Source: Thiotrichales bacterium (lineage in GTDB: Bacteria > Pseudomonadota > Gammaproteobacteria > UWMA-0217). From it: a stretch of 11,051 bases of DNA. Below are positions 1-7,700 of the stretch, piece after piece; position 1 is the stretch's first letter, and every line of letters starts with the position of its first letter. The translations under genes were made by a program, and so were the position numbers. The notes beneath the pieces are model-generated. The model saw only the letters and a program-made list of their open reading frames with translations, had not been told where the DNA came from and did no database searches. The DNA is taken from contig JANTGD010000084.1 in the NCBI GenBank assembly GCA_024763135.1, positions 1-11,051 of the forward strand, written 5' to 3'.

Positions 1-126
1 GTTGAAAAACTCTCAGGTGAGTGCGAGACAAGGCAAAATCTGGAGAAAAAGCGCAATTTACACGCAGTAAATGAGCATTTTGAGCCACAATTAACGCTGG
101 ATCGTGCCAGCTGAGAGTTTTTCAAC
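1..126. repeat. 126-bp palindromic intergenic repeat (MITE/REP-like)
   Basis: The first 16 bases (gttgaaaaactctcag) are the exact reverse complement of 111-126 (ctgagagtttttcaac), so the element has perfect 16-bp terminal inverted repeats. Inside are nested complementary pairs: ggcaaaat at 32-39 against attttgagcc at 77-86 (with a 2-nt bulge), and a central hairpin of atttac 56-61 and gtaaat 67-72 around a 5-base loop. The whole unit could therefore fold as one long imperfect hairpin in DNA or RNA. It has no coding capacity. This is the architecture of a non-autonomous miniature element or an extragenic palindromic repeat. The left end coincides with the window edge, so the element could extend further left. 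The mobilising transposase, if any, is unknown. Confidence 0.75.
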
Positions 127-136
127 ATCCTGTTAA

Positions 137-172
137 GGAAGCTCTGATCAATTCGTAACACAGCATCTTGCG
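137..172 (+). repeat. Truncated left end of the GGAAG..CTGATCAA repeat family (copy A)
   Basis: The stretch beginning ggaagctctgatcaattcgt matches the left end of the complete element at 801-960 and of the partial copy at 4356-4411. The similarity fades after about 36 bases, and no matching right end is seen before the next gene at 293. It lies 10 bases after the 126-bp repeat, so two unrelated palindromic repeats are nearly abutting. It is best read as a decayed remnant. Confidence 0.65.
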
Positions 173-292
173 TCGGAAAAAAGACGCCCCAAAAATACGG
201 CTGGCGACCACTTGGCCACAGTCGGGCAACCGAGTCCGTCAGGCTCCCAGTAACCACCTTTAACCAAAATCAATCAAAACCCAGGAGTTACT
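173..292 (+). promoter_or_regulatory. Leader region of the 136-aa gene with small hairpins; function unassigned
   Basis: This stretch precedes the gene at 293. Three short stems can be drawn. One is tggc 202-205 with gcca 215-218. The second is tcgg 222-225 with ccga 230-233, closing a gcaa (GNRA-type) tetraloop. The third is gagtc 232-236 with ggctc 242-246 (one G-U pair), which overlaps the second at 232-233, so those two are mutually exclusive. The 3' end carries the ribosome binding site aggag at 283-287, five bases before the ATG. I do not recognise a known riboswitch consensus, and short stems like these can occur by chance. No clear sigma-70 promoter was found. Confidence 0.3.
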
Positions 293-703
293 ATGTTTCA
301 TCCTATCGAAATACCGTTTGGCTGTGTCATGCTATTCAATGTCGTCGATTTGAAAGAAGGCGTCACAATCGAGGATGTCGAACTTGTCCTTGGAGAAATG
401 TGTAATGTAGTTAAAAACAACTACGGCGATGACAATGGCGGCTTTATTGGCGGCCAGGTTTACCGCAATGCGGGATTTATCTCTGAGGAGGGATCCGTCA
501 ACAGCCCCGATGAGCATACCAATAAACGTGTCCAGCAAAATCTTGGCGACATCGTCATCGTGACTTATTGGCATTCTTTTGAACAACATGAAAAATCACA
601 TGCTGACAAACTGTTTAAAGAAAAATTTTCACGCTTGGCAGAGTTCTGTGACAAAACCTATGAAGTCGGTTACGAAATGCTCTGGCAGGGAGTGCCTGAG
701 TAA
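293..703 (+). CDS. Hypothetical protein, possible dimeric alpha/beta-barrel (ABM-like) family
   Basis: The gene encodes a 136-aa soluble protein with no signal peptide or membrane segment. The ATG is well supported by the ribosome binding site aggag at 283-287, five bases upstream. The N-terminal part reads as a beta strand (GCVMLFNVVDL) followed by a helix (EDVELVLGEMCNVVKNN). A Gly/Asn-rich middle (DDNGGFIGGQVYRNAGFISEEG) follows. The C-terminal half has another strand (IVIVTYWHSF) running into a His/Lys-rich helix (EQHEKSHADKLFKEKFSRL). The order strand, helix, strand, 'YW-S-e..eK-H'-like segment, helix resembles antibiotic biosynthesis monooxygenase/heme-degrading ferredoxin-like folds, but no catalytic signature is certain. 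The protein has two cysteines (in GEMCN and AEFCD). It appears monocistronic: a terminator follows at 759 and the next gene is convergent. Existence as a gene is likely; the family assignment is inference. Confidence 0.75.
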   Translation: MFHPIEIPFGCVMLFNVVDLKEGVTIEDVELVLGEMCNVVKNNYGDDNGGFIGGQVYRNAGFISEEGSVNSPDEHTNKRVQQNLGDIVIVTYWHSFEQHEKSHADKLFKEKFSRLAEFCDKTYEVGYEMLWQGVPE

Positions 704-758
704 ACTGTTGCGCCACCTCTGCGTCACAAGGTGAAAAAGGCTGGATAAAAGACGCATC

Positions 759-795
759 GGATCGGCGGGTACCGCCGATCCTTATCCTGATTTTT
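759..795 (+). terminator. Rho-independent-type terminator after the 136-aa gene
   Basis: A perfect 10-bp GC-rich stem, ggatcggcgg 759-768 paired with ccgccgatcc 772-781, closes a 3-base loop. It is followed by a T-rich but interrupted tail (ttatcctgattttt, 782-795). It lies 55 bases after the stop codon of the gene at 293-703. The stem is symmetrical and the minus-strand side also becomes T-rich, though only several bases away. It could therefore weakly serve the convergent lipoprotein gene too. Confidence 0.65.
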
Positions 796-800
796 ATTAA

Positions 801-960
801 GGAAGTGCTGATCAAATCGTAATACTACATCTTACGGCGCAAAATCACCCACTTCTACGTTGCGGATCTTCGCAATAGCCCGCTATTACCTGCGATCCCC
901 ACCTTGAGCTGGACGATTTTTCACCACAATCTGCTCGCGCCAGAATGAATCAGAACTTCC
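801..960. repeat. Complete 160-bp MITE-like palindromic element (copy B)
   Basis: The left end ggaagtgctgat (801-812) and the reverse complement of the right end, ggaagttctgat (949-960), match at 11 of 12 positions. Nested complementary segments continue inward: aaaatc 841-846 with gatttt 915-920, ggatc 864-868 with gatcc 894-898, and aatag 874-878 with ctatt 883-887 around a 4-base loop. The whole element can thus form one long hairpin. Partial copies of the left half lie at 137-172 and 4356-4411, all in the same orientation. It carries no open frame of note. Flanks are ttaa on the left and ataa on the right, with no convincing target duplication. This fits a non-autonomous miniature transposable element or a structured intergenic repeat; the parent transposase cannot be named from here. 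Confidence 0.7.
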
Positions 961-1025
961 ATAAATGAACACATTGAACAGGTTGCGTCTTGACAGTGCT
1001 AAGCGCCGATGCAAACGCCTGTTGT

Positions 1026-4000
1026 TCAGAAAGCACTCCCCACAGCCGGTCCTGAGTCGGGCGTAACGCCATAGTCCTGAGGTGAAAACCGGGGATCATT
1101 GAGCAGCAAGCTAAAATCGGGGCCTGAGACCGTTTCCCCGCCAACGATGACGGTTTCCTTGCGTTCAGGCGCCTCGTCTTTTGCCCCGCCCTCCTCGATG
1201 CGGGATTCCTCGCGCACGACACGCAGACTGCCACCCCAGGTATCAAAGTAAACCGAATCACGCCAGTCAGGCCAGAATTGCGGCTCTCCGCGGTCGGCGG
1301 AAACATCCACTTGATCGTTCCCATTTTCATCCCGGAACAAGACAATGGCGTAATGGGTCGCAGGAGATTGATTGAGAAAATCCCCAAGCGTAGCGCTCAG
1401 ACTATAGATGCCCTCCGGGTCGATACCGGATAGACTCAAAGTTTTTCTGCTTGGTTCGATAGGCTGTTCAGAGGCAGCATCCGGTGTGTAGGACTCGCTG
1501 ATCAGCGCGACTTTCCAAGCAGCATCCAGGCCGGTGGGCGCCAGGCCGCTGATGGTGAAAGTGGCTGACATATCCAATGGTGCACCGACAAAAAATTCCG
1601 CAAAACCGCAGCCCCCTGATCCCAGGTATTCACCTGTTTCAGTATCTATGAACTCAGCACAGAGATTAGCGTTGTAGTGACCACCATCCTGTGCCTCGAG
1701 TTTATCCAGGAGTTTCGGCAGCGTAAACGACAAACCAAACAAGCGCTTACCGTTCTCCCCACTCGAATAGATCTGCTCCCAGCGACAGCCCTCCTGCGTA
1801 TTACAGCCTTCACTTTTGGCGACATTCAGGCCATAGGTTATTTTCACACCCTCCGGCAGTGCAACTGTTGGGCGTTCCCAGTTGAATGTCACCTTAGCTT
1901 TGCTGTTGCTTTCGGCATTCAGAGGAAAGGTGGTATTCCCACCTGCGGCTTGCCATTTTTGTTGAATCTGATCCCATTGAGGACAATAGGATGTACTACG
2001 ACATTCCACAGGCCACTGAGGCATGCCATTGGGCGCAGTCAGCCGGGGTACGACATCCTGCATGCCGATAATGACTTTTTTCTTAAAGCCCCGCTCAGCC
2101 AGCAGCTGCCCAGCCGAGTTTTTCACTTTGACCCCATAATCACCCGTCACAAAGTCTGAGATCAGCATTTGTGGTGTAGGCATATCTTCACCACCGGCGG
2201 TGTTACGCGCCTGCATCCAGGGATCATAGGTAAAGCATTGTTCAAACCCTGGCTCCTCGCCCTCCTCAGGCGTACCCTCTGGAAAGGGTGCTGGCATGCC
2301 ATCCGTAGTGCTCGTCACAGGCATCGGTCCCTGATAGATCGCCTGCTCATTTTGCAATGTAATGACGCGGCGTGAACCGTCTTTGCTCGGATATTCCAGT
2401 TCCACGCGCAACTGCTCAGATGCCGGCGCGCTTGAGGTGCTATCCATCTTCGCAGCCAGTGAAGACAGTTCGCTGACACACACAAAGGGCCGTAAATTAT
2501 CGTACTCCCGACCGCTTGTCTGACCATCGCTCGAGGTGCCGTCATCAGGCAACCAGATTCTTTCAGGATTGAGTTCCAGATGCCCCACTTCAACCCCTTG
2601 CAGACTGCTGAGATACTCAGGCTTAAAAAACCCAAATAGCTGCAAAAGTCCTGGCTGATTACCCGATGCATCGAACACCATGGGATCAAAATCGACCGGA
2701 TGGTCGAACTTGATATCACGCGGTCCTGTCCCTTCACTCTGATCATCTATAGTTACAATCCCGGTTAGGCTTTTGCCGGTATATTCTGCAAACAATTCGG
2801 GGATCAGTTTGTCAGTCACAAAAATCGTAAACACAATGCCTTGAGGAACATTGAAACGAGTTGTTGCATCAATGGGTTTGCCCTCCCAGTCCGCAGCCTT
2901 GAAAACTGCGGGAACAATACCGGGAATTTCTGCTAGCTTTTTCTTATCGAGTTCGTTGAGGGAACCATCCGCCTGCTTGTGTTGCAACGTGTAAATATCA
3001 GCCAACAATGCTCGCAGCTTCGAGGCGGCATCTTCGGGTTGCAGATTCCAAGTATTAATATCGACTCCCAATTCCGGACGGACCCGCAACCCAGCAACAA
3101 TCGCATGGTATAAACGCGCAACGTCTACTTCCACTCCTTGAGAGAATTGCTTGGCAAAAAAGTCAACAATAAACTCTGGCACATCACCGTCGTCGATCAA
3201 CTTATCAAAAATTTTAGCGATCAGACGTTTCTTACCAACATCGCCCTGGACATCGATTTTGCTCAGTTCCCGAACCTGTATTTCCACTTTCACAGCATCG
3301 ACTTCTTGAGCTACATCATCTCTGGAAAGGAGGCCGCCAGTGGTGGTATCCAACTTATCGTTACTCGCGAACGCTATGTTTTGTTTGGTTTCCAGATCGG
3401 CTGCATTCCCAATGAAGTCGCCATGTTCATCCTTGGGTGCCTCAACCATCATTGACGGAACCTGCACGGCGCCGCTGTCAATCAAGTTTTTAACCACTGT
3501 TTTAACCGAGCCAATAATGTCTTCAACAATGTCTGGATCGATTTCTTTTCCTTCGGTCGCGGTAAGAATTGCGTTGACAATCGTATCGACTACCACGGTA
3601 GACTCTGGGCTCACAGGTTCCGCCGGCGCTTGTGTCTGTCCCGTCGGTATGTCTACGTTGACTTTCATTTCCAGCGCTTTATTGCCGGGTAGGATGCGCA
3701 AATATTTCACCACATAACTTTTACCATCAGCGACGCCTTCGCAGCTATATTTTGGATTATCCTGCGCATCTTTCTCATCCAGAAAATGGCAGGGAATACC
3801 GGTTTCTTCTAACACTCCATTACCCCCTACCGCGTAGAGCTTGACAATGGCATTGTCGGCACTCGCTGTGGTTGCCCGGGTTACTGGCCTGCTACTGAAT
3901 AACGCGATTTTTGGCTGTTGCGCTGCACTACTGTCCAGGCTGTCGGCATCAGCGCCACTGAGCGAAGACAAGGCCACTGTACCTGCAATATTCGACGCAC

Positions 4001-4205
4001 CCGCATAAGTATTGATTTCCGGTACTGTGCCGGGTGCGGGCTGCTCGGCCAATGGTGTGTTCTGATCCCTGGCTCCATCCGTTCCCGCTGGCTGCAGATC
4101 GGCACTGCTCAGGTCACCCCCGGAACCACCGCCACCGCACGCCGTCATAAGTACTGCCGATGAAACCATCATGGCCAATAAACTTTTTCTTGGTAAGTCC
4201 TTCAA
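1026..4205 (-). CDS. Large outer-membrane-type lipoprotein of unknown family, TTG start
   Basis: This 1059-aa protein starts with a type II signal peptide: MKDLPRKS with basic residues, a hydrophobic core, and a lipobox ending LMTAC with the acylated cysteine at residue 23. A glycine-rich linker (GGGGSGG) follows. Gly rather than Asp follows the Cys, which by the +2 rule favours the outer membrane. An acidic, low-complexity segment runs to about residue 110; the rest is long, mainly polar and probably multi-domain. Ten further cysteines occur in apparent pairs (for example IPC..YSC, VEC..SYC, EGC..EGC, NLC..GGC), consistent with disulfides outside the cytoplasm. Near residues 955-970 the stretch LFRDENGNDQVDVSAD resembles an EF-hand/Asp-rich calcium loop on a beta-sandwich, but lacks the canonical Gly at loop position 6 and Glu at position 12. 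The start is TTG: an in-frame stop lies five codons upstream with no other start between, GGAG is spaced 7 bases away, and the next Met would delete the basic N-terminus. No known family is recognised. Confidence 0.9.
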   Translation of the reverse strand: MKDLPRKSLLAMMVSSAVLMTACGGGGSGGDLSSADLQPAGTDGARDQNTPLAEQPAPGTVPEINTYAGASNIAGTVALSSLSGADADSLDSSAAQQPKIALFSSRPVTRATTASADNAIVKLYAVGGNGVLEETGIPCHFLDEKDAQDNPKYSCEGVADGKSYVVKYLRILPGNKALEMKVNVDIPTGQTQAPAEPVSPESTVVVDTIVNAILTATEGKEIDPDIVEDIIGSVKTVVKNLIDSGAVQVPSMMVEAPKDEHGDFIGNAADLETKQNIAFASNDKLDTTTGGLLSRDDVAQEVDAVKVEIQVRELSKIDVQGDVGKKRLIAKIFDKLIDDGDVPEFIVDFFAKQFSQGVEVDVARLYHAIVAGLRVRPELGVDINTWNLQPEDAASKLRALLADIYTLQHKQADGSLNELDKKKLAEIPGIVPAVFKAADWEGKPIDATTRFNVPQGIVFTIFVTDKLIPELFAEYTGKSLTGIVTIDDQSEGTGPRDIKFDHPVDFDPMVFDASGNQPGLLQLFGFFKPEYLSSLQGVEVGHLELNPERIWLPDDGTSSDGQTSGREYDNLRPFVCVSELSSLAAKMDSTSSAPASEQLRVELEYPSKDGSRRVITLQNEQAIYQGPMPVTSTTDGMPAPFPEGTPEEGEEPGFEQCFTYDPWMQARNTAGGEDMPTPQMLISDFVTGDYGVKVKNSAGQLLAERGFKKKVIIGMQDVVPRLTAPNGMPQWPVECRSTSYCPQWDQIQQKWQAAGGNTTFPLNAESNSKAKVTFNWERPTVALPEGVKITYGLNVAKSEGCNTQEGCRWEQIYSSGENGKRLFGLSFTLPKLLDKLEAQDGGHYNANLCAEFIDTETGEYLGSGGCGFAEFFVGAPLDMSATFTISGLAPTGLDAAWKVALISESYTPDAASEQPIEPSRKTLSLSGIDPEGIYSLSATLGDFLNQSPATHYAIVLFRDENGNDQVDVSADRGEPQFWPDWRDSVYFDTWGGSLRVVREESRIEEGGAKDEAPERKETVIVGGETVSGPDFSLLLNDPRFSPQDYGVTPDSGPAVGSAF

Positions 4206-4212
4206 TGTCCCA

Positions 4213-4227
4213 CTCCATTAATTAATG
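4213..4227 (-). promoter_or_regulatory. Ribosome binding site for the TTG start, overlapping a 12-bp palindrome
   Basis: On the minus strand GGAG (4213-4216) lies 7 bases before the TTG at 4203-4205. The in-frame stop TAA at 4218-4220 fixes this as the only start that retains the lipoprotein signal peptide. The perfect palindrome cattaattaatg (4216-4227) overlaps the first base of the Shine-Dalgarno. It might be an operator or only an AT-rich coincidence. Confidence 0.55.
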
Positions 4228-4773
4228 AATTTTTAAATGCTTGATGTTGGTCTGTCTTTTTTCGTAACTGGTCAGCGAGTTGTTTAAAAATGAACTAACT
4301 GCTTAGATCACCCCTGGATTACGTCAGTTCAAGACGAAAAATAAGAGGCTATTAAGGCCGCTCTGATCAATTCGTAACACGACAGCTTGCGGCGCAAAAT
4401 CGCCCACTTCTGGGGTAAGCTGAGTCGTTACCTTTTTTCTTGCTATGATTTCGAACGGTGACTTGGCAACGAGACAAGTCGGCACAAGCTTCGCAAGAAG
4501 CATACCGATGGCACAGGGATAATCTGCTGTTTTAGCCCTTAGCGACGCACCCCGAAGTTGACAAAATACGGTTAACACGGCCGCTAAGCAGTTCATTTTT
4601 CTTGTTCTGCAGTGCATTTTAATTATTTTTCTGGACGCGAACCGCCCGCTTCAGGTATCGCAATACAACACTGCTTTCGTGATTGCTGTGGTAATAAAAG
4701 GTAAGCGTCGCTACCGCTGCCTTTAAACTCTGTATAAACCTTGGCCAAGTGCCGCGGTGAGCATTGACAAAGC
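4228..4773. other. Intergenic region between the divergent lipoprotein and lhr genes
   Basis: This roughly 550-bp gap should hold both outward promoters. The only recognisable item is the partial repeat at 4356-4411. A possible -10 hexamer for lhr, tataaa at 4733-4738, lacks a good -35 at the right distance. No clear sigma-70 promoter was found for the lipoprotein gene. Two minus-strand frames, 4324-4617 (97 aa) and 4619-4825 (68 aa), have no ribosome binding site I would trust and no recognisable motif. The first runs into the repeat, so both are probably not genes. Nothing else is seen. Confidence 0.5.
4356..4411 (+). repeat. Partial copy of the GGAAG..CTGATCAA repeat family (copy C)
   Basis: About 56 bases align to 801-856 of the complete element with roughly ten mismatches, including the shared core gcggcgcaaaatc. 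They also align to copy A at 137-172 through ctctgatcaattcgtaacac, which is identical in A and C. The match stops after acttct at 4411, and no right-hand terminus is visible further on. It has the same orientation as the other copies. Confidence 0.65.
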
Positions 4774-7700
4774 ATGCCTGACTTACGGCAAGGACTCGCC
4801 CCATCAATGCACCGCTGTGCGCCATTTCACCTCAGCGCACGATGCGCTATGCTCAGCTATATGCCACTGCCTCAATTTCATCCCGCTGTTGCCACCGCGT
4901 TTTACCAACGCTTCTCGAAGCCCACAGCGGTGCAGCTTGCCTCCTGGGAAGCAATTCAAGCCGGTCGGCATACCCTGCTGGCCGCACCCACAGGCTCTGG
5001 TAAAACCCTGGCGGCTTTTCTCGCAATGATCGACGCCCTGGTGCGTGAGTCACGAACTCACCCATTGCCGGATGAGACCCGCATTCTGTATGTCTCCCCA
5101 CTCAAAGCGCTGTCCAACGATATCCAAAAGAACCTTCAGCAACCATTGGCTGCCATCAATACCTGCCTGCTGGAGTTGGGTGAAGTCAGTGCCGATATTC
5201 GTGCAGCAGTTCGCACCGGAGATACACCAGCAGGGGAACGTGCACGGATGCGGCAGCAACCACCGCACATTTTGGTCACCACCCCGGAATCACTTTACAT
5301 TTTGCTCACAGCCAAAAGCGGCCGAGAGATGTTAAGCACCGTCACTACCGTAATTGTCGATGAGATTCACGCACTTGCTGGTAACAAACGGGGCGCACAT
5401 TTGAGCCTCTCGTTGGAACGGCTCGAGACGCTCTGCCCCGCGCCGCCGGTGCGCATTGGCATTTCTGCGACGCAAAAACCCATTGAGGATATGGCGCAGT
5501 TTCTTGTGGGTCAGCGCGATGCAGACTGCACAATTGTGGATACCGGACACCATCGCCAGCGCGATTTGCGCATCGAAATCACCGACTCCCCACTAGAAGC
5601 GGTCATGTCCAACGAGGTTTGGGGAGAGATCTACGACCGTTTGGCCGAGCTGACCCGCTCCCACCAAACGACGCTTATTTTCGCCAATACGCGCCGCATG
5701 ACCGAGCGCGTTGCGCGTCACCTGTCTGAACGCATTGGGGAAACAGAAGTCACTTCCCATCATGGTAGCCTCTCCCGCGAGCATCGACTGCAGGCAGAGC
5801 AGCGGCTCAAAGCCGGGCAGCTCAAGGCGCTGGTAGCCACCGCATCATTGGAGCTGGGTATTGATATCGGTGATGTCGATCTGGTGTGTCAGCTGGGTTC
5901 ACCGCGCTCCATTGCCGGTTTTTTACAACGCGTGGGACGCTCGGGACATGCAGTCCATGCAACCCCTAAAGGCAGATTGTTCCCATTGACCCGCGACGAT
6001 CTGGTGGAGTCGATTGCCATTTTGCAAGCCATTGAGGCGGGAGAACTCGATCGCATTCGCGGCATGCGCCACCCTTTGGATGTACTGAGCCAACAGATCA
6101 TTGCCGAAGTCGCCTGTCGGGAATGGGATGAACAGGCACTGCTGGCAGTGTTTCGCCGTGCCTGGCCCTATCGCAAACTCAATGATGCCGACTGGGCACA
6201 GGTGTTGAGCATGGCGGCCGAAGGGTTTACCACCCGCAGAGGACGACGTGGCGCCTATCTACACTGGGACCGTATCAACGGCAAGTTGCGAGCACGCCGT
6301 GGTGCCAGGCTCACAGCCATCACCAATGGGGGCACCATCCCCGACCTGTTCGACTACGATGTCATTTTACAGCCACAAGGTTTGTCGATTGGCACACTCA
6401 ATGAAGATTTTGCGTTTGAAAGTTTGCCTGGAGATATTTTTCAGCTCGGCAACAGCGCGTATCGCGTCCTCAAAGTTGAATCCGGTCGCCTGTATGTAGA
6501 AGATGCCCAGGGCCTGCCGCCCACGATCCCATTTTGGTTTGGGGAATCGCCAGGGCGCAGCGACGAACTCTCACGCGCAGTCTCAAAACTACGCCAGAAA
6601 ATCTCCGCGCAGCTGGCGTTTGGCGCTGAACATACCCAGCAGTGGTTGGTGCAATCGCAAGGGCTCTCCCCGGTCGCTGCTGAACAGATCACCGAGTACC
6701 TGGCAGCCGCACAGGCTGCACTAGGGCTGCTGCCCGATCAAGACAATATTATTTTCGAACGTTTTTTTGACGAAACAGGCGACATGCATTTCGTCATCCA
6801 TTCTCCCTACGGCTCTCGCTTGAACCGCGCCTGGGGGCTGGCCTTGCGAAAACGCTTTTGCCGCCGCTTTAATTTTGAGTTACAGGCGGCAGCGGTCGAA
6901 GACAGCATTGTGCTCTCACTCGGTGCCACGCATAGCTTTCCGCTCGACGAAGTCAAAAACTACCTCAATGCCGACAGCGTCCGTGCAGTGCTGATTCAAG
7001 CCTTATTGGATGCTCCCATGTTTGCCACCCATTGGCGCTGGAATGCCTGTACTGCACTGGCCGTGATGCGTAACCGAAGCGGCAAACGCGTACCCGCCGC
7101 ATTTCAACGCAATGACGCTGAGGACTTGGTTGCCTTGGTGTTTCCTGATCAGCTGGCCTGTTTCGAAAATATCGCGGGTGAGCGCGAAGTGCCGCAGCAT
7201 CCACTGGTCGATCAAACCCTGGAGGACTGTCTCACCGAGCTGATGGACATCAAGGGACTCGAAGCACTGCTGCGACGGATTGCCACCGGTGAAGTCAGCA
7301 TTCATTGTCGCGATCTTACCGCCCCCTCGCCGCTCGCTTGCGAAGTGATCAATGCGCGACCTTATGCGTTTCTCGACGACACACCGGCAGAGGAGCGTCG
7401 CACACTGGCGATACAAAACCGCAGCTTTGCCTCCCCTGAAGATGCCGCACAATTGGCCCGGCTGGACCCCGAGGCGATCGCCAGAGTGCGTCACGAAGCC
7501 TGGCCGGAAATCCGCGACGCGGATGAGCTGCATGATGCGCTCGTGGTGTATGGTTTTTTAACCGCCCAGGAGGGACAGCTACAACCCGAGCATGAGCGAC
7601 TACTCAAGGATCTGACCGACAACCAACGTGCCGGCATCGCCCAACTCCCGGGTTCAAACCTATGCCTGTGGCTCGCTACCGAACGTCTCCATGAATTCTT

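Noticed and set aside
201..250. Fragment reminiscent of the start of 5S rRNA (ctggcgacca) or of a riboswitch
   Set aside because: The match is limited to about ten bases; the rest does not fit 5S rRNA or any riboswitch consensus I can recall (including c-di-GMP, cobalamin, TPP and glycine).
1..960. Cluster of repeats considered as a CRISPR array or defence-island marker
   Set aside because: The repeats are two different palindromic families, not regularly spaced direct repeats, and no cas or defence genes are nearby.
1677..3717. Plus-strand open frames opposite the lipoprotein gene
   Set aside because: They are antisense shadows of an intact 1059-codon gene, without independent start signals or motifs.
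4324..4617. Minus-strand frame of 97 aa in the intergenic region
   Set aside because: It runs into repeat copy C, lacks a convincing ribosome binding site, and shows no recognisable domain.
4764..4769. Perfect -35-like ttgaca just before the lhr ATG
   Set aside because: No -10 hexamer follows at 16-18 bp, and it lies only a few bases before the annotated start.
4619..4825. Minus-strand frame of 68 aa overlapping the start of lhr
   Set aside because: No ribosome binding site or motif, and it overlaps the well-supported helicase gene.
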